The notes: generated from the letters alone by a model not told the origin. A stretch of 10,327 nucleotides of DNA from Hemicentrotus pulcherrimus (GCA_003118195.1 BEXV01000315.1:159673-169999); one strand, 5' to 3'; counted from the first letter of the stretch, positions 1 through 7,431 are shown. Numbers and translations: made by a program.

Positions 1-230
1 AGGGTGATTGCCCAGGGGGTTATTGTCCTGATACGAAAGTAGGCATGGCAATATTTCAACAAACGATCAACCACTCTATTAAAAAATTGCACCAAACAAA
101 AGTGGATTTCTTGACTTTGTTATCCATGTTGTGCACGATGCGTCATTTCAAATTCTTCATTATTTGGGCTGATGAGGCCTGTGCAGGAAGTAGGTGCATA
201 GCACATTAATTCAAAGCAATATTTTCAATA
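1..230. other. Non-coding flank, nothing recognised
   Basis: No open frame of useful length and no protein family is visible on either strand. The stretch is ordinary AT-rich DNA running up to the TG microsatellite. A CTGATGAG word near 169 looks like one arm of a hammerhead core but the rest of the fold is missing. Confidence 0.5.
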
Positions 231-262
231 GTGTGTGTGTGAGTGCGTGTGTGTGTGTGTGT
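231..262. repeat. (TG)n microsatellite
   Basis: About 32 bases of alternating TG with two interruptions (GAGTGC). Read on the minus strand it is an AC-rich tail that directly follows the 3' end of the SINE-like sequence, so it may have been its tail. Confidence 0.9.
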
Positions 263-275
263 TATTGGGTTTTTA

Positions 276-312
276 CAGACGTGTATCAATCTGATATAAT
301 TATATACGTCTG
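276..312. repeat. Stem-loop inside SINE body
   Basis: CAGACGTGTAT (276-286) pairs with ATATACGTCTG (302-312) at 10 of 11 positions around an AT-rich loop. It lies in the 3' part of the SINE-like element. A role is unknown. Confidence 0.5.
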
Positions 313-414
313 GGGACCGAACTTTAACACCATCATCCGAAAGACGTAACTAAATTTCGAACCGGGGTCACCTGAGTTAGTTTGTAGGCGAGAACAGAGA
401 GGTGACCAAGTGCA

Positions 415-432
415 AGTGCGTGTGTGTGTGTG
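415..432. repeat. (GT)n microsatellite within the SINE head
   Basis: A short GT run of about 8 units beginning GTGCGTGTG. It sits between the A and B boxes of the minus-strand SINE-like element and explains their unusual spacing. Confidence 0.8.
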
Positions 433-450
433 CCACTAGACCAACTCAAA

Positions 451-1007
451 TAGTTACATTGCATTTAACTTTTATACTACGTTACCCTCCCAGGGCGAAT
501 CAGAGGCTATGCCAGATGCTGACGAAAGCCTACGTCAGGAAAAAGACCTCTCATGTCCAACATGCACTTATTATAGAATGTCAATACAAAAAGTTATTAA
601 TTGCAGTGTAAACATGGAATGGAGGCACTGCTCCTGTTTTTCCAAAAGCTGCTTGTTAAACCTGCGTTTACCATGCAACCCAAACTCATTGAATATTCTC
701 ACATTCCGGAGTGTCGCCTGTAGTAAATTTAAATCGACAAATCAATGTCTGGAGTGTTTTTTTTTTTAACGCCTGCAGAAGATTCGTCGCATTTTTAGAT
801 ACTGTTTTTTTTTTGGGGGGGGAGGGGTGTCACGTGACTCTCCTCGCTTCCGTGCTAACGTATGCAGTGCGGCCATGGCATCCAGCCGCACATGCGTATA
901 TCACTCAACAAAACACCGGTATGAGCAAACTTTGACAGTTTTTGATGGGTTTTTCCAAGTAGTGTAGCCCATTTACACATCCCAAACACCAATCATTTTT
1001 GACCAAG
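451..1007. other. Non-coding upstream of SRCR exon 1
   Basis: No gene supported. The stretch contains a T run (757-768), then a T10 run directly followed by a G-rich run (805-826), then a CACGTG palindrome at 831-836. The last 60 bases form the presumed intron or upstream region of exon 1, ending in TTTTTGACCAAG at 1007, a usable but weak acceptor. No signal-peptide exon or TATA box could be defended. Confidence 0.5.
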
Positions 1008-1319
1008 ATGTGCGTCTCGTCAATGGCTCCAACAAAGCTGAAGGGAGAGTGGAGGTCTTGTACGGTGGATCGTGGATAACCGTTTGTGATCATTACTTGT
1101 TTGGCTGGAATCTGTTAAAAGCAAGGGTATTCTGCAGAATGCTGGGGTTCGACGGAGCCTCGGAAGCACCTGGTTCGGCTAGGTTTGGGGAGGGGACCGG
1201 TGGTATTCTGTATGTCGATTGGTGTTTTGGAACAGAAGAGAGCCTGGCGGACTGTGGTTACGGGATCACCTCTCGGTGTGGGCATAACAAGGATGCGAGT
1301 GCCGTATGCTATTCAGGGG
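1008..1319 (+). CDS. SRCR domain exon 1 (type I, unit A)
   Basis: A single exon encodes one SRCR domain, an extracellular disulphide-rich ligand-binding module found in scavenger receptors and secreted immune proteins. It starts after AG at 1006-1007 and ends before GTAAGA at 1320, both in phase 1, with 103 whole codons beginning VRLVNGSN. Six cysteines at residues 26, 42, 72, 82, 90 and 100 give the group A pattern; the extra group B pair is absent. Other hallmarks are EGRVEV, RMLGFDG, GSARFGEG, GTEESLADC and DASAVC. Oddities: three extra residues lie between the first two cysteines (YLFGWNLL against DWYLL in exon 3). The acidic pair after the first cysteine is DH, not DD, and the late Glu is Lys (HNKDA). 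It pairs with exon 2 as the first half of the tandem unit. Fold class is very likely; whether it is expressed is unknown. Confidence 0.86.
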
Positions 1320-1792
1320 GTAAGAACTCATTTGATATGAAAGAATATTTTTTAACGGTACTTACAAATGTCATACTAGTATCAGCACAATACACAAACA
1401 TTTACATTCTATTCACAGTTTTTCCCATTTTCAGGTGATGTCACTTTGATTCAAGAGAAAATCGGGTAAATATAGTAATGATATTTGCAAAAGTCTTTCA
1501 TGTTTACAAATCTAAAAGAAATAGCTGGCGATGTAGTAAAATTATGATCATTATGTTTAGAAAGACATTGCCATATGAATGAGTATAGCGAGCACGATTA
1601 CATATTTCGAATGATATACGTCACCTAGCCATACAAAAACAACATCGTATTTGAAAAAAACATTGTATTTGAATACAGCATTCAATTTCTGATTTCGTGT
1701 TTTTAAAAAAATTAAAAATTCCGGACAGGGTAGAACTTCAAGTCATACTTAGTTCTTTGTAAAGTTAATTAAAACACTTTTCATTCACTTAG
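1320..1792 (+). other. Intron between SRCR exons 1 and 2
   Basis: Begins GTAAGA and ends TTCATTCACTTAG. It aligns along most of its length with the intron at 4856-5345. One small local difference is a near-duplicate of the word ATTGTATTTGAA next to ATCGTATTTGAA around 1645-1672. A possible tiny alternative exon lies inside it. Confidence 0.75.
1435..1469 (+). CDS. Possible short alternative terminal exon, unit A
   Basis: An acceptor with a pyrimidine tract (TTTTTCCCATTTTCAG, ending 1434) is followed in phase 1 by codons reading GDVTLIQEKIG and a stop at 1467-1469. Spliced to exon 1 it would give a protein ending soon after the SRCR domain. The same acceptor occurs in unit B, there followed by GDITLI and a stop. 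The conserved acceptor may simply be shared by duplication, and a donor-like GGGTAAAT also overlaps the stop. Use is unproven. Confidence 0.3.
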
Positions 1793-2077
1793 CCCACCCG
1801 AATCTATTTGAAGTTCGTCTGATCAATGGATCAAACGACGTTGAAGGCAGAGTAGAGATACTGTACGATGGCTCGTGGGGAACGATCTGTCATTATAACT
1901 GGGATCTGAGAGACGTGAGGGTGGTTTGTAGAATGCTGGGGTTCGATGGATCATTGAGCGCACTGAGGTCTGCAAGGTTTGGTCAGGGCTCTGGTCGTAT
2001 TCTTCTCAATTTGGTCGAGTGTGATGGAACAGAAGATAACCTGGCAAACTGTGGTCATCGAGGGATTGGAGATTATA
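1793..2077 (+). CDS. SRCR domain exon 2 (type II, unit A), C-terminally shortened
   Basis: Starts after TTCACTTAG in phase 1 with a short linker reading HPNLFE, then VRLINGSN. It is open throughout and reads a group A SRCR domain through WGTIC, VVCRMLG, VECDGTE and LANC, four cysteines in all. Compared with exon 4 it has lost exactly 45 bases after GGAGATTATAG, removing the codons for the last two cysteine positions and the DAGA region. The deletion places GTATAT at 2078, a possible donor, again in phase 1. Without it the frame runs to a stop at 2137-2139. The first cysteine is followed by HY instead of the usual DD. Over the 89 shared residues I count 13 differences from exon 4. It may be a decaying exon. 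Confidence 0.68.
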
Positions 2078-2083
2078 GTATAT
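2078..2083 (+). other. Candidate donor site formed at a deletion junction
   Basis: GTATAT follows GATTATA where unit B has GATTATAG, then 45 more bases, then the normal donor GTATTT. The deletion is a multiple of three and keeps phase 1. Whether this site is used is unknown. Confidence 0.4.
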
Positions 2084-3160
2084 ATTTGTTATTACAAACA
2101 AAAATTGATCAATACATCTTCACCTCGCTCGAAGCATAACAAGCCGACTGGAGGCAGGGTACTCGACCAATTTACAGTGCTACAACCGGTGGAGACCTGT
2201 ATAGCTTTGACGGAGTGCCAAAATATCGCCAATGCAGAGGTCCGTGAACCGAAATTTGCTCCGGCGGCAATTCTAAGGGCATTATTTCATCAAATGGATA
2301 TGTCTGGGGTTAGGGTTACAATCGGGTTTCAGGGAGGGTTTATGAAAAGGTCTTACTGTAGTGTTAGAGTCAGGGTTGAAGTAAGGAATTCAGTTCGTAT
2401 AAGATACTACAGCGGAGCAAGGATAGTACAGCCGCATAGGTCAATGCCAACACGTTTCATTGGGGGCTTGACCATACTTTATCAAACAGAAGCATGTTTG
2501 TGTAGGACATCACAACGCATAGCCAAACATATCTTAAACGATTGCACTTCTTGTTTACCATCAACGATTATGTAAAATGTTACCACTAACAGGCACGGTG
2601 GACACAACTTCTATGAAGTCCAACCAGAACCTAGTATGAACAGCTTGGCTCGATTTATACTGGTTTATAAGAACGAAAGAAGGGCTCGAAGAATGAACAC
2701 AATTCTCATTTAGGTTTTCTCATATTGTTTTAGGTGAATTTTGCTAAGGAGTACAAATTAACGATGATAATTATGAGATACAGATGCCCCTTGTAATTGG
2801 GGTGACAAATAGACATTGGTTCTCGCTAAGAAATCATTTTTGATGAAGGGGCAAAAAAGAGAATACGTTTAAAAGCTTTTACTTTCTTAATTGTACATTA
2901 TGGTAACATATTTACACATCTTCTTCCGTGAAAAGAAATAACATCGAAAGAAAAAAAATTATTACCACTTTTTTACGTGAAACAAATGAGCTATACTAAT
3001 GACAACAGAAGGAAAACAAATACTATAGATAATGTTCTTTTCTAAGACTCAGAGTAAATAAGTGATCCCACTCCTTCAAACATACTTTACCTCATAATAT
3101 ATATACATGCATATACTCATATATGACAAATATATATATGAATACATCGATCACATCTCT
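2084..3160. other. Long non-coding tail of unit A
   Basis: No exon supported. The sequence aligns patchily with 5690-6850. Landmarks are GCCGACTGGAGGCAG (2142), TCAGGGTTGAAGT (2371), GCCAACACGTTTC (2446), GAAGCATGTTTGTGTAGG (2489) and GATGAAGGGGCAAA (2842). A 198-codon open frame at 1979-2575 crosses the SRCR exon out of frame and is broken in the sister unit, so I do not call it a gene. The end is rich in A/T with short AT repeats near 3096-3140. Confidence 0.6.
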
Positions 3161-3350
3161 TCATTAAACATTGTCCAGCGTGACTTGGATGATTTTTGTT
3201 TTTCTCGAACAAAAAAATTGGGTTACAAGTTCGACATTTTCTGCATCGAGCCTGCCGAGGGCGAGGGCCTTTCTGATCTTGGCCGGAAACAATTGGAGGA
3301 GAGTTCAGCAGCTTTTAAGGAACTTCCCAAACTTGCCATGTCATTGTGAT
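3161..3350 (+). other. Segment of unknown role shared with 6848-7060 (unit A copy)
   Basis: After a CAG at 3176-3178 the words GTGACTTGGATGAT, AAGTTCGAC and GGCCTTTCTGATCTTGGCC are shared with unit B. In unit A one frame is open to a stop at 3347-3349 and includes PAEGEGLSDLGRKQLEESS. The same frame in unit B is interrupted by indels and most differences change residues, which argues against a maintained coding exon. I recognise no family. It could be an old transposon piece or a lost exon. Confidence 0.4.
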
Positions 3351-3890
3351 TTTAGATCAACTAGAAATTCTATTCATTATAAGTCATGATCGGCGTAGAA
3401 TGGTTAAAGGGGTAAAAAAAACCTCAGTACATGCTCAGATTTATCCGTTCGAGCAAGATCGAGTATACAAATAGTGCTAACATTAGGCCCACGTCACATT
3501 GTCCCGAAGTTGACATATGAATGACATACGATGAAGGAAATGTTCAAATTCGGCTCTGATCGTGAAGACATTGGGCTATATCGCGCCATTTGTGACGGCA
3601 TCTTAAGCCATTGTATGAACGTCGGTGGATTTTGTCAGGCCCCGGCAGCAACTTCGTGGGCGATGATAAAATCTTGGGCGTGCTAAAATATGGCCCAAAG
3701 ACCTTAATTGCGAAGGTTCATTTCGTGTTGAATTCGTGTGTCCATGTTGCCCTTCGAAAGGCCATCGTAATGGCATCTTGTCAAACCGTGTCATCTTCGT
3801 AATTACTTCGCGTGATCATCGGTGCCATCTGGCATTTATCGCCTCACGAAGACAATAAGAAGGAAACAAGAAGCTGCCCGATCGAGTTTT
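3351..3890. other. Non-coding stretch with unit-A-specific filling
   Basis: The first 110 bases still match unit B (TTAGATCAACTAGAA, ATCGAGTATA). From about 3480 the two units differ: unit A carries about 410 bases and unit B about 245. The unit A part includes the 11-base-phased CpG stretch listed separately. No gene is supported. Confidence 0.55.
3724..3841. repeat. Degenerate 11-base-period, CpG-phased repeat (small copy)
   Basis: CpGs fall at 3724, 3735, 3755, 3766, 3787, 3798, 3809, 3820 and 3840. The gaps are 11, 20, 11, 21, 11, 11, 11 and 20; only the extra CpG at 3811 breaks the series. Minus-strand units include CGATGATCACG, CGAAGTAATTA, CGAAGATGACA and CGATGGCCTTT. This resembles a worn minisatellite with an 11-base unit. 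Confidence 0.6.
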
Positions 3891-3980
3891 CTTTTCAACT
3901 TTGTGGTGATGGCATAGCTACAAATAATTACAATGCACGATGGGAGTATGTGGTAAATTATTTTCATTCTGCAAAAACGA
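3891..3980. repeat. Conserved linker block, unit A
   Basis: TTTTCAACTTTGTGGTG, then TATGTGGTAAATTATTTTCAT, shared with 7432-7515 of unit B. It marks the shared backbone before the unit-A-specific insertion. Non-coding. Confidence 0.75.
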
Positions 3981-3984
3981 CATC

Positions 3985-4450
3985 TAAGTGAAAGGAATGC
4001 CGGTCTAAGGCTGGCTTTTTATAATCGCGTACAAAGTTTAGCCCAGCTTTAAATGGGCAGATTCATTAAACTGATGTATAGAGAGAAAACTATCAATTTC
4101 ATAATTCCATAACGAAATCATTTATTTAAATAAAAAAAATAAAAATTAAGTCAACATGAAATCAACCTCTCATTGATATGCCAAAAAAGAGATTAGTTTT
4201 GTTTATTTAGTTTGTTGTAGAAATACAGTAATTTGAGTAGGGAGCTTGACACTTGGTGCTCCATAATTGTGTGGACTAAGTAAGTCTGGATTGAACCTTG
4301 ACCATCTTTATGAATTCGAGAATAATAGAGTGGAAGAAAAAAAAATCTGTATTTCATATCATCACTACAATTTGTCCTGATATCCATAAACCTCTGTCAG
4401 CACAATTGCAAAGACATTTAGATTCCGCTGGCCTTGTCAGTCACCTTTCA
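3985..4450. other. Unit-A-specific insertion, non-coding
   Basis: About 450 bases absent from the matching place in unit B, where only about 65 bases lie between the two shared blocks. It is very AT-rich, including a run of A and T around 4120-4150. I see no coding frame, terminal repeats or target duplication. Either it inserted here or unit B lost it. Confidence 0.5.
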
Positions 4451-4549
4451 TATGCAAGAACATTAAAATGTCGTATTACGTAACCTTAACATGATTTCCC
4501 TAGGATAGGCCGATACAGCAGTTCCGAAAGGCGTGAATTTTGTTTGAAG

Positions 4550-4855
4550 GTGTACGTCTCGTCAATGGCTCCAACAATGCTGAAGGAAAAATGGAGGTCT
4601 TGTACGGTGAATCGTGGATGACCATTTGTGATGATGACTGGTATCTGTTGGATGCCAGGGTGGTCTGCATAATGTTGGGTTTTGACGGAGCCTTGGAAGC
4701 ACCTGGGTCGGCTAGGTTTGGACAGGGAACCGGTCGTATTCTGTATGTCTACCGGTGTGAGGGAACAGAAGCGAGCTTGGAGGACTGTTCATCCGTGGGG
4801 ACCACCTATTCCTGTAGGCATCACGAGGATGCGGGTGCCGTTTGTTATTCAGGGG
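4550..4855 (+). CDS. SRCR domain exon 3 (type I, unit B), best preserved
   Basis: Starts after TTTGTTTGAAG (AG at 4548-4549) and ends before GTATGA at 4856, phase 1 at both ends, 101 whole codons. All six group A cysteines are present at residues 26, 39, 69, 79, 88 and 98. The acidic pair DD follows the first cysteine (residues 27-28) and HHEDAGAVC supplies the late Glu at residue 92. These three acids correspond to the divalent-cation site known in other SRCR domains such as MARCO. Hallmarks EVLYG, VVCIMLGFDGA, GSARFGQGTGR and CEGTE are intact. It is the only exon here that keeps the full set, so it is the best candidate for a working ligand-binding domain. It is followed after 490 bases by exon 4. 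Confidence 0.9.
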
Positions 4856-5345
4856 GTATGATCTCATTTCATATCAAAGAATAATTTTCCAACGGTACTA
4901 ACAGATGCCATACTATATAGGCCAGCCCAATACAAGAACAATCCATTCTTAATCCCGGTTTCCCCATATTCAGGTGATATCACTTTGATTTGAAGATAGA
5001 ATCAGGTTTCGTTGGTAAAAAAAGCATACTTATACAATTTCCCAAAGTATTTCATGTTTATAAATTCAAAAGAAATAACTTGCGATATATTTAAATTATG
5101 ATCAAAAGTTTTTCTATCGTTGTTGTAATAATCCTTCAGCAAGACATTGCCATATGAATGAGTAGCGAGCAAGATCAACATGATATACGTCACATCACTA
5201 TACAGAAATCAAACATCGTATTTGAAGAGTGCATCCGATTTATGATGTTGTTTGATTTTCGCATATTTTCCGGGACCAACTAAATGTTTAAAGTCATATT
5301 TAGTTCTTATTTTAAGTTCCTTTAAAACACTTTTCATTCATCCAG
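4856..5345 (+). other. Intron between SRCR exons 3 and 4
   Basis: Begins GTATGA and ends TTCATTCATCCAG. It aligns with the intron at 1320-1792 and includes the same internal acceptor. Nothing else is recognised. Confidence 0.75.
4974..4993 (+). CDS. Possible short alternative terminal exon, unit B
   Basis: The acceptor CCCCATATTCAG (ending 4973) matches the one in unit A. Read in phase 1 from exon 3 it gives GDITLI and a stop at 4991-4993. The unit A version runs five codons longer. If used, both would end the protein just after a type I SRCR domain. A stop at different places in the two copies is also what drifting intron sequence would show. Confidence 0.28.
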
Positions 5346-5675
5346 CACACCCGAATCCATTTGAAGTTCGCCTTATAAATGGATCAAATGACGCTGAAGG
5401 AAGAGTAGAGGTACTGTACAATGGCTCGTGGGGAACTATCTGTCATTATAACTGGGATCTGAAAGATGCGAGGGTGGTTTGTAGAATGTTGGGGTTTGAT
5501 GGAGCATTAAGTGCATCGAGATCTGCAAGGTTTGGTCAGGGCTCTGGTCGTATTCTTCTAGCTTGGGTTGGGTGTGACGGAACAGAAGACAACCTAGTAG
5601 ACTGTGCTCATCGAGGGATTGGAGATTATAGTTACTGTGTTCATGCATGGGACGCAGGGGCAATTTATTATTTCG
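5346..5675 (+). CDS. SRCR domain exon 4 (type II, unit B), last cysteine lost
   Basis: Starts after CATTCATCCAG and ends before GTATTT at 5676, phase 1 at both ends, 110 codons with a linker reading HPNPFE before VRLINGSN. Counting from that Val, cysteines are at residues 26, 39, 70, 80 and 91. The sixth expected cysteine is Tyr (codon TAT at 5666-5668, where exons 1 and 3 have TGC or TGT). Its usual partner in the fold would be left unpaired. The acidic pair after the first cysteine is HY and the late Glu is Trp (HAWDAG), so the cation site is gone too. The first half is strongly SRCR-like. It may be a relaxed or dying domain, or one with a changed role. Confidence 0.78.
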
Positions 5676-6639
5676 GTATTTTTGTATTTACACTCCAAAT
5701 AAATTTTGATCAATGACAATGTATATTCCCCTCGCATGTAGGATAGAGAGCCGACTGGAGGCAGAGCACTCGACCTGACCACTTGACGGCCCATCTGGTG
5801 GCGACCTGTATCGCATTGAGAGGTTGACCTTTCACTGCCGATGCACAAGTCGGTGATCCGACATTTGCTCTCACGACAAGTTCGCCGGGTTTTAGTTCAT
5901 CAAAGTTACAGGGTTAGGACCAAGGTTACAACTAGGTTAACGGGAGAATCAGGGAAACGGATAGGCGTAGTGTTGGATTCAGGGTTGAAGTGAGGAATTG
6001 AGGTTGTGTAAGATACTGTATGAGAGTCTTACAAAGGCGAAGTCAGTGCCAACACGTTTCTTTGGGGGAATCCCCAACATTGCCCAGCAGAAGCCTGTTT
6101 GTGTAGGCCGTCATAACGCATAGCCCAGCATATCTTTAACGGTTACACTTCCTGTTGCCATCAACGGTTGTGTCACATGTTACGCTTAACAGGTACAGTG
6201 AAAGCACCCTGTAAACAGTCCAACCAGAACCTTGTATGAACAACTTGGCAAGATATCTGCGGGCTTACAGGAACAAAAGAAGGGCTTGAAGAATGGAGAA
6301 ACAAATCATTATGGTTTTCTGATATTCTTTCGTTTACAATCTGATATTAAGGGAAAATCAACGTTGAAATTACGAAAATACTGGAGCCCCTTGTATTTCA
6401 GTACGATCAAAATTGGCGACGACGGTTCTTTGCTAAGATTTTTCTTTTGATGAAGGGGCAAATAATGGAATACATTTACGAAAGCTTTGATTACACAATT
6501 TATGGTAACATATTTACACCTCTTTTTTCCGTCAAAAGAACAAAAAATCATTACACATTCTGTACGTGAAACAAATGAGAAAAATACTAAGATCTTCTGT
6601 TCTAAGGAACAGGTAAATAAAATAATCACATCCCTATAA
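5676..6639. other. Long non-coding tail of unit B
   Basis: Counterpart of 2084-3080. If the donor at 5676 is not used, the frame reads on from exon 4 to a stop at 5714-5716, with an AATAAA at 5698-5703 just before it. That AATAAA comes too early to serve such a transcript in the usual way. Landmarks shared with unit A are GCCGACTGGAGGCAG (5751), TCAGGGTTGAAGT (5979), GCCAACACGTTTC (6048) and GATGAAGGGGCAAA (6449). No gene is supported. Confidence 0.6.
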
Positions 6640-6640
6640 N
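6640..6640. other. Single undetermined base (N)
   Basis: One N lies just before an AT-rich stretch that differs from unit A. It may be a low-quality base or a collapsed assembly join. Confidence 0.95.
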
Positions 6641-6700
6641 TTTGAAATGTATATTTATTATGTATATTTGATTTAAATTTTATTTTGTACCCGAGACACT

Positions 6701-6730
6701 TGTCAGTCTTTGGACTGTCAGTCTTTGGAC
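6701..6730. repeat. Perfect 15-base tandem duplication
   Basis: TGTCAGTCTTTGGAC occurs twice in a row with no change, followed by a third start (TGT). It is absent from unit A, so it arose after the units separated. Confidence 0.9.
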
Positions 6731-6806
6731 TGTTTGCTCTTGGTTTTTTTATGTTTCGATTTCAGTCCTTTCAAATCCTTTATATTTCATATATTTATAT
6801 TATATG

Positions 6807-6829
6807 TATATATATATATATATATATAT
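6807..6829. repeat. (TA)n microsatellite
   Basis: An uninterrupted TA run of about 11 units just before ATCGATACATCGATCAT. Unit A has only short broken AT repeats here. Confidence 0.9.
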
Positions 6830-6847
6830 CGATACATCGATCATATG

Positions 6848-7060
6848 TCTTCAATGAATATTTTCCAGTGTGACTTGGATGATCTTTTACAGTTTAATTA
6901 TAAGTTCGACTTTTTCCTCATTTCTGCATCGAGCCTGCCGAAGACGAGGGCCTTTCTGATCTTGGCCAGAAACAAATGGAGGAGAGTTCAGCTGTTTTTA
7001 GGACCATCCCAAACTGGCCATGTCATTGCGATTTTAGATCAACTAGAATTCTATTCATTA
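6848..7060 (+). other. Segment of unknown role shared with 3161-3350 (unit B copy)
   Basis: TTTTCCAG is followed by TGTGACTTGGATGAT, AAGTTCGAC and GGCCTTTCTGATCTTGGCC. The frame that is open in unit A is shifted here, and a different frame is open at 6710-7063. Neither frame is shared by the two copies, so coding is doubtful. No family recognised. Confidence 0.4.
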
Positions 7061-7431
7061 TGAGGTAAGTCATGATCAGCAAAGAGTGGTTAAATTGGAG
7101 AAGAAATCCCGGTTCATGCACCGATTTATCTGTATCAGATCGAGTATATACAAGGAAAATCATCTTTAAATACTGCGCATGTATTAACCATCAATGAGAT
7201 TCCGTTTACTTAAAAATAACGATTTGAACTCTTTTAGATTGTAAACTTATTTAAATAATAGGGCCACGTGGCACTGTACATCGTCGTTTTGAAAATCCTA
7301 GCTGTAAACAATTGCGGTTTGTTTATATTTACGAAAGACACAATAATTACGATATTTAATATTTTCATTTTTTCAAACGGCCTAGATAGTCCCCATGGTT
7401 ATTAGTAATGCAAATCCTCAACACAGTTAAG
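7061..7431. other. Non-coding filling specific to unit B
   Basis: Begins with sequence still shared with unit A (AAGTCATGATC, ATCGAGTATA) and then diverges. A short GGGCCACGTGGCACTGTAC near 7260 may match GGCCCACGTCACATTGTCC near 3487. No open frame or repeat is recognised. Confidence 0.5.

Larger units (their letters stand above)
231..450 (-). mobile_element. Degenerate tRNA-derived SINE
   Basis: On the minus strand an RNA polymerase III A-box match, TGGTCTAGTGG (433-443), is followed 70 bases later by a B-box-like GGTTCGAAATT (353-363). Between them lie an AC run and tRNA-like text ending GGTGACCCC just before the B box. Downstream comes the word CTTTCGGATGATGGTGTTAA and then GGTCCCC. From memory this resembles a body segment shared by several deuterostome SINEs (GGATGAG..GTTAAA..GGTCCC). 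The order A box, B box, body, simple-repeat tail is that of a SINE. The A-to-B spacing is longer than in a tRNA because of the AC run. I see no convincing target-site duplication. The family name is unknown to me. Confidence 0.65.
1008..4549 (+). repeat. Tandem unit A (two SRCR exons plus long tail)
   Basis: This block is repeated, diverged, at 4550-7671. Shared parts in order are: SRCR type I exon; intron with the word AGACATTGCCATATGAATGA; SRCR type II exon; tail with GCCGACTGGAGGCAG and GCCAACACGTTTC; the segment with GTGACTTGGATGAT and GGCCTTTCTGATCTTGGCC; then TTTTCAACTTTGTGGTG and TAACCTTAACATGATTT. Unit A has about 450 bases (roughly 3985-4450) that unit B lacks, and a different filling at 3480-3890. 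Homology does not extend upstream of exon 1 into 940-1000, so the left edge is near exon 1. Confidence 0.88.

Noticed and set aside
160..215. CTGATGAG followed by a short CCT/AGG stem, like a hammerhead ribozyme
   Set aside because: The required GAAA strand reads AAGT and no closing stems or cleavage site could be fitted.
353..443. Functional tRNA gene on the minus strand
   Set aside because: A and B boxes are present but no acceptor or anticodon stem can be folded and a GT run interrupts it, so a SINE fits better.
831..836. CACGTG E-box as a promoter element
   Set aside because: A six-base word alone is not evidence, and no TATA box, initiator or first exon lies near it.
905..1093. Minus-strand open frame over SRCR exon 1
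   Set aside because: Antisense shadow of the SRCR codons, with no independent support.
2307..2325. GGGGTTAGGGTTAC, telomere-like
   Set aside because: Only one full TTAGGG unit, so chance or tail drift explains it.
1979..2575. 198-codon open frame on the plus strand
   Set aside because: It overlaps the SRCR exon in another frame, has no family features, and the same region in unit B does not keep the frame.
3107..3349. 80-codon frame with GLSDLGRKQ resembling a histidine-phosphatase helix
   Set aside because: No RHGE-type catalytic motif precedes it and the frame is broken in the unit B copy.
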